From CALBRZ01 sp964511065 (GTDB lineage Bacteria > Planctomycetota > Planctomycetia > Pirellulales > S012-138), in the NCBI GenBank assembly GCA_964511065.1, contig CAZEEG010000012.1:1-64000 (forward strand): 64,000 nt of DNA, read 5' to 3'. Every line of letters begins with the position of its first letter. The stretch's first letter is position 1. A program made the position numbers and the translations under genes. The notes beneath the pieces are model-generated. The model was given only the letters and a program-made list of their open reading frames with translations, made no database searches and was not told the DNA's origin. Shown piece by piece: positions 1-8,968 of this stretch.

Positions 1-1143
1 GGCCTGCTCGACCTGCTGGTGGGCGAAGACCCCTTCCCCGGCTACAACGGTTCCACCACGCACAGCAGCCGGCTGTTCAAGAACCTGGGCGATTTGAAGT
101 TCGCCGATGTTTCGGCCGAGGTGGGCCTCACGCCCGATATCGCCGGCCTGGGCGTGGCCGCTGCCGATGTGAACAACGATACCTGGCCCGATTTCTTTCT
201 GGCCTCGGGCAATCGGCTGCTGCTCAACGATGGCCGCGGCAAATTCAAGGAAGCGCCCGGCAGCCAGGAAGTCTTTCACTGGCCCGACTCCAAGGGCGAC
301 AACATGGTGTGCGGGGTCTGCATGGCCGACGTCAATCGCGATGGCCTGCTGGATATCGTGTTGGGCCAGCACTACCAGGACCCGTGGCTGAACCCGGTCC
401 CCAACCGGTTGTACATCAACCGCGGCGTGAAAGACGGCGTTCCCACCTTCGAGGATGTGACAGCCCAAGTGGGGCTGAAGCCGCTGCCGATGAAGGCTCC
501 GCACGTCGAACTACAGGATTTCGATAACGACGGTCTGATCGACCTTTCGTGCAGCATGGTCAAGTTCGCCGGCGGCAAGAGTTACCCGGTGATCTTCAAG
601 AACCTGGGCATCAAGGACGGTCTGCCGCAGTTTGCCGAGACGGCCCTGGCCGTGAACGACTTCCCCAATGAAACCGATACCGCGGTGAAACGTTCTGGCC
701 CGTTCTTCGAGAAGATGATTGCCGAAGGCAAGATCATTTATAGCGCCCCTGGCCCGGTGTGCGACTTCGATCGTGACGGCCGCTTGGATATCTTTATGCC
801 CAACTGGTGGTCGGAATCGCCTTCGCTGCTGCTCAAGAACGAAACTGCCGGCGGCAACTGGATTGCGATCCAGGTGGAAGGTACCGACGGCGTCAATCGC
901 CAGGGCATCGGCTCGCGGGTGAATGTCTATCGGCCCGGCAAACTGGGCGACCCCGCTGCGCTACTCTGCTCACGTGAAATTGCCGTGGGTTTTGGATACG
1001 CCTCCGGCCAGGAAGCGGTGGCGCACGTGGGGCTGGGCGACCTGGAAACCTGCGATGTGCAGATCGTTCTGCCGCACAACAAGGGTGAGATTCGAGCGCC
1101 TGGTCTCAAGGCCAACCAGCGCGTGGTACTGAAGAAGCCATAA
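1..1143 (+). CDS. FG-GAP/VCBS repeat protein with ASPIC/UnbV C-terminus (5' partial)
   Basis: The reading frame is open from the first base, so the true start lies upstream and 380 residues are visible. Four calcium-loop-like DxNxD or DxDxDG segments (about residues 56, 110, 173 and 255, for example DVNRDG and DFDRDG) are typical of FG-GAP/VCBS blades of a beta-propeller. The last 100 residues (NWIAIQVEG, then GIGSRV) match the ASPIC/UnbV domain that usually follows such propellers. Proteins of this kind are normally exported and are numerous in planctomycetes. The substrate or partner is unknown. The next gene lies convergently 45 nt away. Confidence 0.85.
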   Translation, partial: GLLDLLVGEDPFPGYNGSTTHSSRLFKNLGDLKFADVSAEVGLTPDIAGLGVAAADVNNDTWPDFFLASGNRLLLNDGRGKFKEAPGSQEVFHWPDSKGDNMVCGVCMADVNRDGLLDIVLGQHYQDPWLNPVPNRLYINRGVKDGVPTFEDVTAQVGLKPLPMKAPHVELQDFDNDGLIDLSCSMVKFAGGKSYPVIFKNLGIKDGLPQFAETALAVNDFPNETDTAVKRSGPFFEKMIAEGKIIYSAPGPVCDFDRDGRLDIFMPNWWSESPSLLLKNETAGGNWIAIQVEGTDGVNRQGIGSRVNVYRPGKLGDPAALLCSREIAVGFGYASGQEAVAHVGLGDLETCDVQIVLPHNKGEIRAPGLKANQRVVLKKP

Positions 1144-1187
1144 GGACGAGCGTGCAGCGGTAGCCCAACTACAGCCGCGGTGCCGCG

Positions 1188-1730
1188 TTAGCCTTCACGG
1201 CTTGCCCGCCACTGGGAAACCACCTCTTCGACATCGAGCGGTTGCGTATCGCAGGGCGGCCCCCAGACTGCGGCCCGTTGTGCCTGCACGATCCGCTGGT
1301 TCAGCGCTGCCACGGCACGGCGCACGTCGGCCTCGTAAGCCAGGCCTGCGATCCGCTGGAGCGAACGCTCTACGTCCAGCCGGATTTCCAGGGCGGGCGG
1401 CAACAGGTTGATGTTCTCCCGCTTGGCCTTTTCCTTGAGCCACCAGTCTTCGTCGTCCATGCCGCCCAGGCCGGGAATCGGCTTGCCAAACCCGGGCAGG
1501 TTTTCAAAGGCGCCGCTGTCTTGCGCCTCGCGGATGCGGGCTTCGACAAACGATCCCCAGTCCATGCCCGCCGGCTTACGGTCGGGCACTTTCTCGCCGC
1601 CGGTTTCGCGCTGTTGTTGCGGTTGGAGCGGCTGCGCTTGGGGATCGTGTGCTTCGCCGCGGGGCATTGCTGCTTGCGAAGCGCCTGGTTTGCTGGGAGC
1701 CATCGTCGCTGCATGTGGCTGGTGGATCAT
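1188..1730 (-). CDS. DUF1992 (DnaJ-homologue subfamily C member 28-like) protein
   Basis: The protein has 180 residues. From about residue 55 it shows the DUF1992 signature: WGSFVEARIREAQ, then a GAFENLPGFGKPIP segment, a DDEDWW-KEK-KRENI stretch and a helical end. This domain is conserved in many bacteria and in eukaryotic DNAJC28, but its function is unknown. The first ~50 residues are Q/P/A-rich and low in complexity, so the real start could be an internal Met; no clear ribosome binding site decides it. It is convergent with the FG-GAP gene. Confidence 0.75.
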   Translation of the reverse strand: MIHQPHAATMAPSKPGASQAAMPRGEAHDPQAQPLQPQQQRETGGEKVPDRKPAGMDWGSFVEARIREAQDSGAFENLPGFGKPIPGLGGMDDEDWWLKEKAKRENINLLPPALEIRLDVERSLQRIAGLAYEADVRRAVAALNQRIVQAQRAAVWGPPCDTQPLDVEEVVSQWRASREG

Positions 1731-2014
1731 GGCCAGAGGTCGCTACCAGGTTGCTGGGCTGCTGGCACGGCCTTTTCTTCACTCATTGTAAAGCGAACGT
1801 CCACCCGCTTCCTGCGGTGCAGCGGCGAAGACGTAAATTCCGAGGCATCATGCCCCCCGGTCTGGCAGCGGCCGACGATTCGCCTGGGGCGATCGGTTGC
1901 CGGCCGCTACCTGTACCGGATGGCTGTTCTGGACCGCGTAATCGTGTCCTCACGCGGTCCGACGTTTCGGGGAGGCGCAGGTGCGGCCCCCCGTGGCGGG
2001 GCGCTACCCTGCGA

Positions 2015-2635
2015 CTAGCCTTCCAGGACCGATTCGTCTTCCGGTGGATCAATTTCCATGGGAATATCGAAATCGCTGGTGGGCATCCCCGTTTGCAAAC
2101 CGCACCGCCACTTGAGCCGCTGCCAGAACGAAAGCTTGGATTCCCACTCCCGCACGACCTTCCGCAGCCGCATCACGCTGGGCGCGTGATCCCGGGAGAG
2201 TTCGTCCAGCACCGCCGTGCAGCCGGACACATTGCCGGAGGCAAACAGCGCGGCCGCCAGGTTGGTGGCAAAGTGGGTTGGCACATCGGACTTGAGCACG
2301 GCGCCCATCCCGGTCAGGCAGATTTCCCGCAGCGCGCGTACGGCCAGCTCCGGCTGGCCCATCTGCATCAGGCAAACCGCCCGGGCGTTGCGGCTGTCAG
2401 GATCGTGAAAGCCGCGGGCATTCAGCAGGTCGAACGCCTCTTCGGCCTTGCCGCTGGCCAGTAGCGTCCTCACCTTCTGCATCACTGCAGCTTGGGGGGA
2501 AATTGGCGTGCGCTGTTTCTCGGTGCGGGCCGGTTTGCCCTGTTTCTTGGCACCGTCGCGCGCGTCTGTCGCGTTTGTCTTGCGCTGGCTGGCGGCCGTA
2601 TCTTCAGGCAAAAAATGGTCAGGATACATGAGCAT
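2015..2635 (-). CDS. Hypothetical protein with a TPR-like helical region
   Basis: The protein has 206 residues and belongs to no family I recognise. The start is the ATG at 2635 because AGGAG lies six bases upstream; the frame stays open further but without such a signal. The N-terminal third is charged and K/R/T-rich. The middle alternates alanine- and leucine-rich helices (a region around AEEAFDLLNARG, then AVCLMQMGQPELAVRAL and a further helical pair), consistent with two or three tetratricopeptide-like repeats, so a protein-binding role is possible. The C-terminus is acidic. It stands alone on this strand. Confidence 0.6.
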   Translation of the reverse strand: MLMYPDHFLPEDTAASQRKTNATDARDGAKKQGKPARTEKQRTPISPQAAVMQKVRTLLASGKAEEAFDLLNARGFHDPDSRNARAVCLMQMGQPELAVRALREICLTGMGAVLKSDVPTHFATNLAAALFASGNVSGCTAVLDELSRDHAPSVMRLRKVVREWESKLSFWQRLKWRCGLQTGMPTSDFDIPMEIDPPEDESVLEG

Positions 2636-2957
2636 GACTCCTGTGGAGAATGGCAGGCGCTTGATGAAATCCAAAGCCCGGGCCAAGTGGGCGCGCATGG
2701 CCGGCGCAACTTGAACCCGGGAGAGTGCGGGGCGAGTCGTGCGCTGTGTGGGGCGGCAGCCTATCGGCGAGCCTCCGGCGCAAGCGCAAGCGACCGCACA
2801 TCGAAAGCGTCAACGTGGGGGGAACGCGGACCAGAAGAACCGCGCCGCAATGAGGGGCCAACGGCCCACAATTGTGCCGGGCGTGGTTCCATCAGCGCTG
2901 CTTAACCGGCCGCCAGGCGTGGCAGCCGTCCGCGGAGGGCAGCGCGCAGGAGATGCA
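2636..2957. other. Intergenic, no gene recognised
   Basis: There are open frames on both strands here, but none has a convincing start, ribosome binding site or protein-like composition. Nothing else was seen. Confidence 0.4.
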
Positions 2958-3431
2958 TCAATTGCGCAGAGGAATCAATCGGCAAGCGACCACGACTGCC
3001 GATCCAAGCCCGTGGCCGTCGCGGCACGACGAAATATCTGCCCGGGCAGAGGTCTGCGTTTCGTTGGTGGTGCAGCAATAGCCGCTGACCAGGTTGTCGC
3101 ACAGCGGCATGACCATCCGATCGCGCCGCGATACGGCCGCCGCCCCTTCCAGTGGGACTTCCAGCAGCCAGCACGAGGATGCACCGCCGGCAGGGTTGGG
3201 AACCCGCCAGCGGCTTTCCTGGTGGTTGCGGCCGGCAGGCAGCGCATCCTGGGGGGATTGGCTGCTTTGGGCGGGGGGCGTCTGGCCGTCAGCGTCGGCG
3301 GGCACCGGAGCGATGGCCGCCAGCGAGGCGGCCGTGGCATCCAAGGCACCAAACAAGAGTTGGCGCGGAATTTCCGCACCTGCGGCGATCAATATCAGCA
3401 CAGCCGCCAATATTCGCCGTGTGCGATCCAC
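2958..3431 (-). CDS. Possible small exported or membrane-anchored hypothetical protein
   Basis: A GTG start at 3431 is preceded by AAGG nine bases upstream. The predicted 157-residue product begins with RTRR and a hydrophobic stretch (ILAAVLILIAAGA), which looks like a signal peptide or membrane anchor. The rest has low similarity to anything I know and contains several Cys residues in the last 70 positions. An overlapping plus-strand frame is also open, so coding status is uncertain. The N-terminal pattern favours this strand. Confidence 0.4.
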   Translation of the reverse strand: MDRTRRILAAVLILIAAGAEIPRQLLFGALDATAASLAAIAPVPADADGQTPPAQSSQSPQDALPAGRNHQESRWRVPNPAGGASSCWLLEVPLEGAAAVSRRDRMVMPLCDNLVSGYCCTTNETQTSARADISSCRDGHGLGSAVVVACRLIPLRN

Positions 3432-3702
3432 GGATCAACACCTTGATCGAAAGGAAGAATCGGCCCGAATACTCGGGCTGCTCATTGGAAGCTTATCGTT
3501 CTGGCGCCGCCGCAACAAGAGAACGTCGCGTAGGATTGTATAGAGCGCTAGCGCTACCGGCCCTGCGGCGATTGCCCTAGCGGCACACCCGCTTTTGGCT
3601 ACACTTCCGCGGGTCGCAGGCGGAAATGGCGCCACCTGGCAATGGGTGGTTTGATGGGGCTCGCTGGAAACGTACTGTTGGTCTCAACCGTATACTGATT
3701 TG

Positions 3703-5112
3703 ATGGACGACGCCCTACGCAAGCATCTGGCCGAGCATGGCCAGCAGCATGTGCTGGCATTTTGGGATGACTTGACGCCCTCGCAACAAGCCAGCCTGGA
3801 AGGCCAACTGCGCGGTCTCGATTTGCCGCTTCTGGAACGGTTGCGGCGGGGTGAACAGGTAGCGGCCAACTGGGCCGAACTGGCCTCGCGGGCTGAGCCG
3901 CCCCCAGCCATTCGGCTCGGCCAACACCACTGGGATTGGGAGCCCGCCGCCGCTCGCGAGGCCGGTCAGAAAAGCCTGGCCGCGGGCGAAGTGGGCGCGG
4001 TGCTGGTCGCCGGAGGGCAGGGGACCCGACTGGGATTTGACGCCCCCAAGGGGATGTTCCCGATCGGTCCCGTTTCCGGCGCCACGCTGTTTCAGATTCT
4101 GCTGGAAAAGGTCGTCGCATGTAGCCGCCGATACGGTGCGGCCATCCCTTTGTACCTGATGACCAGCCCCGCCACGCACGGTGCCACGGTTGAGTACCTC
4201 CACAAGAACGACTTCTTTGGCTTGCCACCGGACGATGTGACGATCTTTTGCCAGGGCACCATGCCAGCGGTCGATGCGGCCACCGGCAAACTGCTGCTTC
4301 AAGCCAAGGACAGTTTGGCCCTGAGCCCCGATGGACACGGCGGGATGCTGGCCGCCATGGCTCGCAGTGGGGCCCTGGACGACGTGGCCGCCCGGGGCCT
4401 GCGGACCCTGTATTACTTTCAAGTGGACAACCCGCTCACGCAGGTTTGCCAGGCGGAGTTCATCGGCAACCATCGGTTGAGCGGATCGGAGTTATCGACC
4501 CTGGTGGCAGCCAAGCAGGTGCCGCGGGAGAAGGTCGGCAATGTGGTTTCGATCGATGGCCGCGTGCAGATCATCGAGTACAGCGATTTGAATCCGCTGC
4601 CTGATGCGATCGTGCTCCGCACCGATGCCGCGGGACGCCCCGTGTTTTGGGCCGGCAATACGGCCGTGCATGCGATCGACGTGGCGTTTCTGCAGCGGAT
4701 GGCCGCCAGCGATACCACACTTCCCTTCCACCTGGCGCACAAGAAGGTTCCATATATCGCCTCCGATGGCCGCCTGGTGGAACCGGCCGAAGCGAATGCC
4801 ATCAAGTTTGAGCGGTTCATATTCGACCTGCTGCCCTGGGCCGAGCGGGCCATTGTGGTCGAGATCGACCCGGCCGAGGAATTTCGCCCGGTGAAGAACG
4901 CCCCGGGCGAAGCCACGGATACGCCCGAAAGCGTGCAGGCGGCGATGATGGCGCTGCATCGCAAGTGGTTGAGGGCGGCCGGGGCGCAGGTGGCCGATCA
5001 CGTGCCGGTGGAGATCGGGCCGCGGTTTGCCCTGGATGCCGAGCAGACAGCCGAGCAGATTCAGCCGGGCCTGGTCGTGGATCGGCCCACGTATTGGAGC
5101 GGCCTGCCGTAA
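3703..5112 (+). CDS. UDPGP-family nucleotidyltransferase (UAP1/UDP-HexNAc pyrophosphorylase-like)
   Basis: The protein has 469 residues and probably transfers UMP from UTP to a hexose- or N-acetylhexosamine-1-phosphate, releasing pyrophosphate. The nucleotide-binding signature VAGGQGTRLG followed by a PKG segment lies near residue 105. Later segments follow the eukaryote-type UAP1 pattern: LMTSPATH, a DFFGL stretch, then SPDGHGGMLAA and VDNPLTQV. This is unlike the bacterial GlmU or GalU families, and eukaryote-like enzymes of this type are common in planctomycetes. The TTG just before the ATG is an alternative start. It is a single-gene unit on this strand, and a 16-nt tandem array begins 22 nt after the stop. 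Confidence 0.85.
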   Translation: MDDALRKHLAEHGQQHVLAFWDDLTPSQQASLEGQLRGLDLPLLERLRRGEQVAANWAELASRAEPPPAIRLGQHHWDWEPAAAREAGQKSLAAGEVGAVLVAGGQGTRLGFDAPKGMFPIGPVSGATLFQILLEKVVACSRRYGAAIPLYLMTSPATHGATVEYLHKNDFFGLPPDDVTIFCQGTMPAVDAATGKLLLQAKDSLALSPDGHGGMLAAMARSGALDDVAARGLRTLYYFQVDNPLTQVCQAEFIGNHRLSGSELSTLVAAKQVPREKVGNVVSIDGRVQIIEYSDLNPLPDAIVLRTDAAGRPVFWAGNTAVHAIDVAFLQRMAASDTTLPFHLAHKKVPYIASDGRLVEPAEANAIKFERFIFDLLPWAERAIVVEIDPAEEFRPVKNAPGEATDTPESVQAAMMALHRKWLRAAGAQVADHVPVEIGPRFALDAEQTAEQIQPGLVVDRPTYWSGLP

Positions 5113-5134
5113 GGCGGAGGGAGAACAAGGCGGG

Positions 5135-5212
5135 TGCAAGACGAAGCGCATGCAAGACGAAGCGCATGCCAAACGAAATGGGTGCAGGACGAGGTGCATG
5201 CAGGAGCATGCC
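5135..5212. repeat. 16-nt imperfect tandem repeat array (about 4.8 units)
   Basis: Units start at 5135, 5151, 5167 and 5183, plus a partial one at 5199. The first two are identical (TGCAAGACGAAGCGCA). The third is TGCCAAACGAAATGGG and the fourth TGCAGGACGAGGTGCA. The array lies between the UAP-like gene and the zinc-ribbon membrane protein. Function is unknown. Confidence 0.8.
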
Positions 5213-5351
5213 TCGGGCAAAAAACTGACAACGCCCTGGCAGTAGGGTAAAATTCGCTCGATCTGGTTCCAGTTCGGCTCCATGGAGCACCAAGGTACGG
5301 CAGGTCGTCCCTGACCTTGGCCCCGTGGTGTCTCATCCGCGGAACGTGTAC

Positions 5352-6629
5352 ATGTCGGGCAGCGCCTCATCCAATCCCGTTCGGTTTCCGTGTGCGCAAT
5401 GCGGCACAATGTTGTCGTGTTCGGCCGATAAGGTCGGCAAGCGGGTCCGTTGTGTAACCTGTTCCGCGGCCCAGGTCGTTCCGGAGCCGGACCTGTCCCC
5501 AGCCGATTCGGACGATGCGTTCGATGGCTACGCGATTCGCGACGAAGAATTGCCGAGCCGGCCCACCTCGGCGTTGCCGTCGTGGCTGCAACCGGGCGAA
5601 GCCCCCGAGTCGCCGCGGCCACAGAGACCAGCACCCGATGATCGAGGGAATGCCGATCGATCGCCGGGCGATGCCGCGGCCCGCGGCAAGGCCTCGGCCA
5701 AGCGCACCGCCAGCAGCACCCAAGATCGGCCCGGCGAGGCACCATCATCACAGGTCGATGGTTGGGGTGACTGGGGGCCGCCGGTTCCGCGCGAAGTCCG
5801 CTCGGGTGAGCCTGCCCGCACGCGCGAGCCAGCGCGTACCGCTGGCGTCGCCGACGACGAGGCCGAGGAACCGCCTTATGGCGGCGAGCAATTGGACCTG
5901 GTTCACGGCGTGTGGACGATGCCCTGGCAGGGGGATGCGGCGCTGCGCTGGTTCATGTTTGCCGCCGGCCTGTTTGTGACCTCGTGGTTGGCCCTGGGGG
6001 TCATGAGCATGGTGACCAGCGACGATATGCTCACCATGGTGGGCGGCATTGCGTTCATCATGCCGCTGATCTGGTTTGGGGTGTGGACACTGTCTTACGG
6101 CGCGGCGTGTTTTCTCGGCATCCTGGTCGATACTGCAAACGGTGCCCGCCGGGTAACCACCTGGCCCGAGGGCGACTGGCGCGAGTGGGTGTTCATGCTG
6201 TTCCAGATGGGCATCCCCATGACGATCAGCCTGATCGCCGGCCTGGGGCTGGGCGAGGGCGCCGAAGCGCTGGGGATGTCCGCGGCTCCGATCAGTACCA
6301 CCGTCACCGTGCTGTTGTTCCCGATCCTGCTGCTTTCCAGCCTGACGGAGAACAGCGTGATTCATCTGGTGTCGCGGGCGATCTGGGGAAGCCTTTTCCG
6401 CCTGCCGGCCGCGTGGCTGCTGACCTACCTGGCGATGGCGGTGCTGGTACTGCCATCATTTGGGCTCTACCAGGTCTTGGGCACGATGCGCGTGCCGTTT
6501 CTGATTGCCAATGCGGTGTGGATGGGGGCGGCCTGGTTCATTCTCGCCCGGGTGCTGGGGCGGTTGCTGTGCCGCATTCGCTACGTCTACGACGACCTGC
6601 TGGAAGACGAAGAAGACAACCAGGCGTAA
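5352..6629 (+). CDS. Zinc-ribbon plus multi-spanning membrane protein, hypothetical
   Basis: The protein has 425 residues. An N-terminal CAQCG...C...CVTC four-cysteine ribbon (about residues 14-40) is of the type seen on many planctomycete membrane proteins. A disordered Pro/Arg/Ser-rich linker follows to about residue 175. The C-terminal half holds about six hydrophobic segments, including FVTSWLALGVMSMV and WLLTYLAMAVLVLPSF, and ends in an acidic tail. The ATG at 5352 is preferred to an upstream GTG because it places the ribbon near the N-terminus. Function is unknown. Confidence 0.75.
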   Translation: MSGSASSNPVRFPCAQCGTMLSCSADKVGKRVRCVTCSAAQVVPEPDLSPADSDDAFDGYAIRDEELPSRPTSALPSWLQPGEAPESPRPQRPAPDDRGNADRSPGDAAARGKASAKRTASSTQDRPGEAPSSQVDGWGDWGPPVPREVRSGEPARTREPARTAGVADDEAEEPPYGGEQLDLVHGVWTMPWQGDAALRWFMFAAGLFVTSWLALGVMSMVTSDDMLTMVGGIAFIMPLIWFGVWTLSYGAACFLGILVDTANGARRVTTWPEGDWREWVFMLFQMGIPMTISLIAGLGLGEGAEALGMSAAPISTTVTVLLFPILLLSSLTENSVIHLVSRAIWGSLFRLPAAWLLTYLAMAVLVLPSFGLYQVLGTMRVPFLIANAVWMGAAWFILARVLGRLLCRIRYVYDDLLEDEEDNQA

Positions 6630-6902
6630 CCACCGCTGCGGGGACATCAATAAGCTATGCGGCAACGACGGCGGCACCGCAAACGAGCGCCCCCCGAGTC
6701 AACTTGCCGCATCGTCAATATGGCGCTCGATCAACTGGCCATATAGCCAAATTGCGTGAATTGGTTTGACTTCGGCCCCACTGGCCGTTTCATTACACGC
6801 ATCCAAGTCGATGGATGTACTGGCCCGTCCCCACGTCTTTGAGGCAGGCCAGTCGGCAGTGCATGACGCTAGACCCACGTCCTTTCGTCCGGAGGTCCGA
6901 GT

Positions 6903-7271
6903 ATGAGAAAGCTTGCGCTGTTCACGCTCCCGCTGGCTCTGTTGGCCGCCTGGGTGTTGGTTACCAGCCAGCAATCCGCCGAGGCGCGGCCCCAGTACAA
7001 GATGGCTTGGGATAAGACGTATCTGAAAGAAGGCTCGCCCATCTACGCGGCCCTGTCCGGCAAGAGCAATTGCAACGTGTGCCACGAAGGCAAAGACCGC
7101 AAGAACCGTAACGAGTACGGCCTGGCCGTGGCCAAGAGCATCGGCGAAAAGAACTGCAAAGATACCGACACCATCGCCAACGGGCTGAAGAAAGCCGCCG
7201 AAGCCAAGTCGGAAGGCGGACTCACCTTTGGCGAACTGATCGAGCAAGGAAAGCTGAAGCCCACACCGTGA
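6903..7271 (+). CDS. Small exported mono-haem cytochrome c-like protein
   Basis: The protein has 122 residues with a clear signal peptide (KLALFTLPLALLAAWVLV, likely cleaved near residues 24-28). The mature part carries one CNVCH motif (Cys57, Cys60, His61), the covalent c-type haem attachment site. The sequence downstream is lysine-rich and helical, and the distal ligand is not obvious; several Met are absent from the expected place. It is smaller and simpler than standard class I cytochromes. It lies alone, with a strong hairpin after the stop. It may be an electron carrier in the cell envelope, but an alternative metal-binding role cannot be excluded. Confidence 0.75.
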   Translation: MRKLALFTLPLALLAAWVLVTSQQSAEARPQYKMAWDKTYLKEGSPIYAALSGKSNCNVCHEGKDRKNRNEYGLAVAKSIGEKNCKDTDTIANGLKKAAEAKSEGGLTFGELIEQGKLKPTP

Positions 7272-7306
7272 TTGGCGGGGCAGCACACGGCAACATTTAA
7301 ATCTCC

Positions 7307-7344
7307 GGGGGCTTGCAAACCCTTGGTTGCGGTTTCAAGCCCCC
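7307..7344 (+). terminator. Hairpin terminator candidate after the cytochrome gene
   Basis: GGGGGCTTG (7307-7315) pairs with CAAGCCCCC (7336-7344), and the inner AAACC/GGTTT extends the stem to about 14 bp with one bulge. It lies 36 nt after the cytochrome stop. There is no long T-run, only scattered Ts downstream, so rho-independent action is probable rather than certain. Confidence 0.65.
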
Positions 7345-7439
7345 GCTGTTTGCTTTGCCGGCCAGCTCGGGTGGGGCACTAGCACGCTGAGACGCTGGCA
7401 CGCTCGCAACGCCAGACGCACCGGGCAAGAGACATGATT

Positions 7440-7495
7440 GAGCCTGCCATGGCTTAGCCGGCATTATTTAGTCGGCACCGTTTAGCCTGCATTGC
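7440..7495. repeat. 14-nt imperfect tandem array overlapping the stop codon of the nucleoside hydrolase
   Basis: Four units of 14 nt start at 7440, 7454, 7468 and 7482: GAGCCTGCCATGGC, TTAGCCGGCATTAT, TTAGTCGGCACCGT and TTAGCCTGCATTGC. The last unit is the 3' end of the nucleoside hydrolase gene itself (minus-strand stop TAA at 7482-7484). The extra units therefore look like copies of the gene's tail. Confidence 0.75.
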
Positions 7496-8423
7496 CGGCC
7501 TGGCGCAGCGTGCGGATGATGTTATCCATCACGGCGGCGGCGTGGACCTGCATGGCAACTTCCATGTTCATCCGCCACTGGCGATGGGCGCGGCGGTCGA
7601 AGACCGTCGCCCCGCGCGTCAGCTCGCCGGCCACTTCGACATCGGCCGCCATTTCTTCCATCTGGAACAGTTCAGGGTTGGTCAGCGCCGTGAGCGCTAC
7701 GGCATCGTGCAGGTGGATGCCTTCCACCCCAAGCCGCTCCCGATAGCTCCGGAAGGCAAACGGCAGAATCTTGTGGAGCACCCGCCCTGCGCGTGTATGT
7801 TCGGCCGGCAGTTCGTTAAGCAGGTCAAACGCCATCACGATCTGGCTGGTCACGTCGAGCGGGATCAGCGTCTTGGTGGTAGGCGAACGGAAGACCTCTC
7901 GGGCGGCCTCGGGATCGCAATAGATGTTGAATTGAGCGGCCGGGGTGATGTCGCCCGGCACCCGGACGGCCCCGCCCATGATAATCAACCGCCCCAGTTG
8001 CGAGGCGAGCATGGGATCGCGGCGGAAGGTGGCCGCGATGTTGGTGAGCGGCCCCAGAGCCACCAGCGTGATCTCATCGGGTGCGGCCCGGATTTCGTCG
8101 GCAATCACCTTGTCGGCCAAGTGCTGATGGTGCAATTCCACCATCTCGAAGTTGGAGTTCGCCAGCCCATCCGCGCCGTAAAGATGGCGATTATCGGTCG
8201 GCAAACCGTGCTCCGGCTCAATGGCCGCACCGATCCGCGGCCATCGCGGAGGGTCAAGCTGCTCGATCAGCGCATGGACGTTGCGGGTGGCTTGTTCGGG
8301 TGAGACGTTGCCGCCCACGGCCGTTACGGCCACCACTTGCAACCGTGGATCGAACAGCGCCGAACAAAGCGCAACGGCGTCGTCAATCCCTGGATCGACG
8401 TCGAGAATAACCTTCCTGGCCAT
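7482..8423 (-). CDS. Inosine-uridine preferring nucleoside hydrolase
   Basis: The protein has 313 residues, the normal family length. The N-terminal DVDPGIDDA motif (Asp8, Asp10, Asp14, Asp15) is the calcium- and ribose-binding signature of IUNH enzymes, which hydrolyse the N-glycosidic bond of nucleosides. The second signature appears as IHLHDAVAL near the C-terminus, supplying the conserved His-Asp. The MGG(A) segment with a following N-IYCDPEAA stretch also fits the family. It probably serves nucleoside salvage in the cytoplasm. It is divergent from hemW. Confidence 0.92.
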   Translation of the reverse strand: MARKVILDVDPGIDDAVALCSALFDPRLQVVAVTAVGGNVSPEQATRNVHALIEQLDPPRWPRIGAAIEPEHGLPTDNRHLYGADGLANSNFEMVELHHQHLADKVIADEIRAAPDEITLVALGPLTNIAATFRRDPMLASQLGRLIIMGGAVRVPGDITPAAQFNIYCDPEAAREVFRSPTTKTLIPLDVTSQIVMAFDLLNELPAEHTRAGRVLHKILPFAFRSYRERLGVEGIHLHDAVALTALTNPELFQMEEMAADVEVAGELTRGATVFDRRAHRQWRMNMEVAMQVHAAAVMDNIIRTLRQAGNAG

Positions 8424-8968
8424 GCCGGATTTCTCCCCAGCGCGGAGCCGAAACGATTGCCATCTTCCCCGCCCGGGCAGGACGCGTATCGGTCACGGAT
8501 TGTAGGACTTGCGCTGCCTAAGGGCAAGGTGGCCCGCCAAGTGTCCCCCCCGGCCAAGACACCTCCAGTTGCCGCGCACCGGGAGCAGTGGCCCATCCCG
8601 GCCGATCTGCCAGCGCCGCCAGGCCACCGTTGACGCGCGGGCCGGGAATCCAAGAATGCCAAAGGAACCTTTGGTGCGCCTTTCCCTGCACCGCGTGGTG
8701 CAGGCTGGCGCAGGCAAGTTGTGGGGGGAGGCAGGTTCTGGGCAAGGCACAGCGAACAGGCACCGGGCGCCGGCACGGCTGGTGTTCAAGCGCTCTGGTG
8801 TTCAAGCGCGTCGTTCGGCCACTTGCCATATTCCAACCGAATCGCGTGCCAACCGAACCGTGTTCCAGCCGACTTGTGGCGTCTTGGCCGATTGACCTGA
8901 AACAACGCGGCCATTCGCTCCGCACGAACCGATAGCATACTGAGGCGAATGCCGCGCTAGGATCCAGA
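8424..8968. other. Divergent intergenic region holding a 16-nt periodic array
   Basis: The 545 bp between the divergent nucleoside hydrolase and hemW genes contains no convincing gene. Its right part holds the degenerate array at 8783-8878. Promoters for both flanking genes must lie here, but no clear boxes were seen. Confidence 0.5.
8783..8878. repeat. Degenerate 16-nt tandem array, six units
   Basis: Units start every 16 nt from 8783. The clearest are TGTTCAAGCGCTCTGG, TGTTCAAGCGCGTCGT, TTCCAACCGAATCGCG, TGCCAACCGAACCGTG and TTCCAGCCGACTTGTG; the third unit (8815) is badly degraded. The unit at 8847 matches the unit at 5167 of the other 16-nt array at 12 of 16 positions. Confidence 0.65.

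Noticed and set aside
966..981. A CACGTGAAA half-match to parS inside the FG-GAP gene
   Set aside because: Only about 10 of 16 positions match the parS palindrome, it lies within coding sequence and there is no second site.
2739..3446. A 235-residue plus-strand frame opposite the possible exported protein
   Set aside because: Its composition is Arg/Gly/Gln-rich with no start signal, whereas the opposite strand has a plausible signal peptide.
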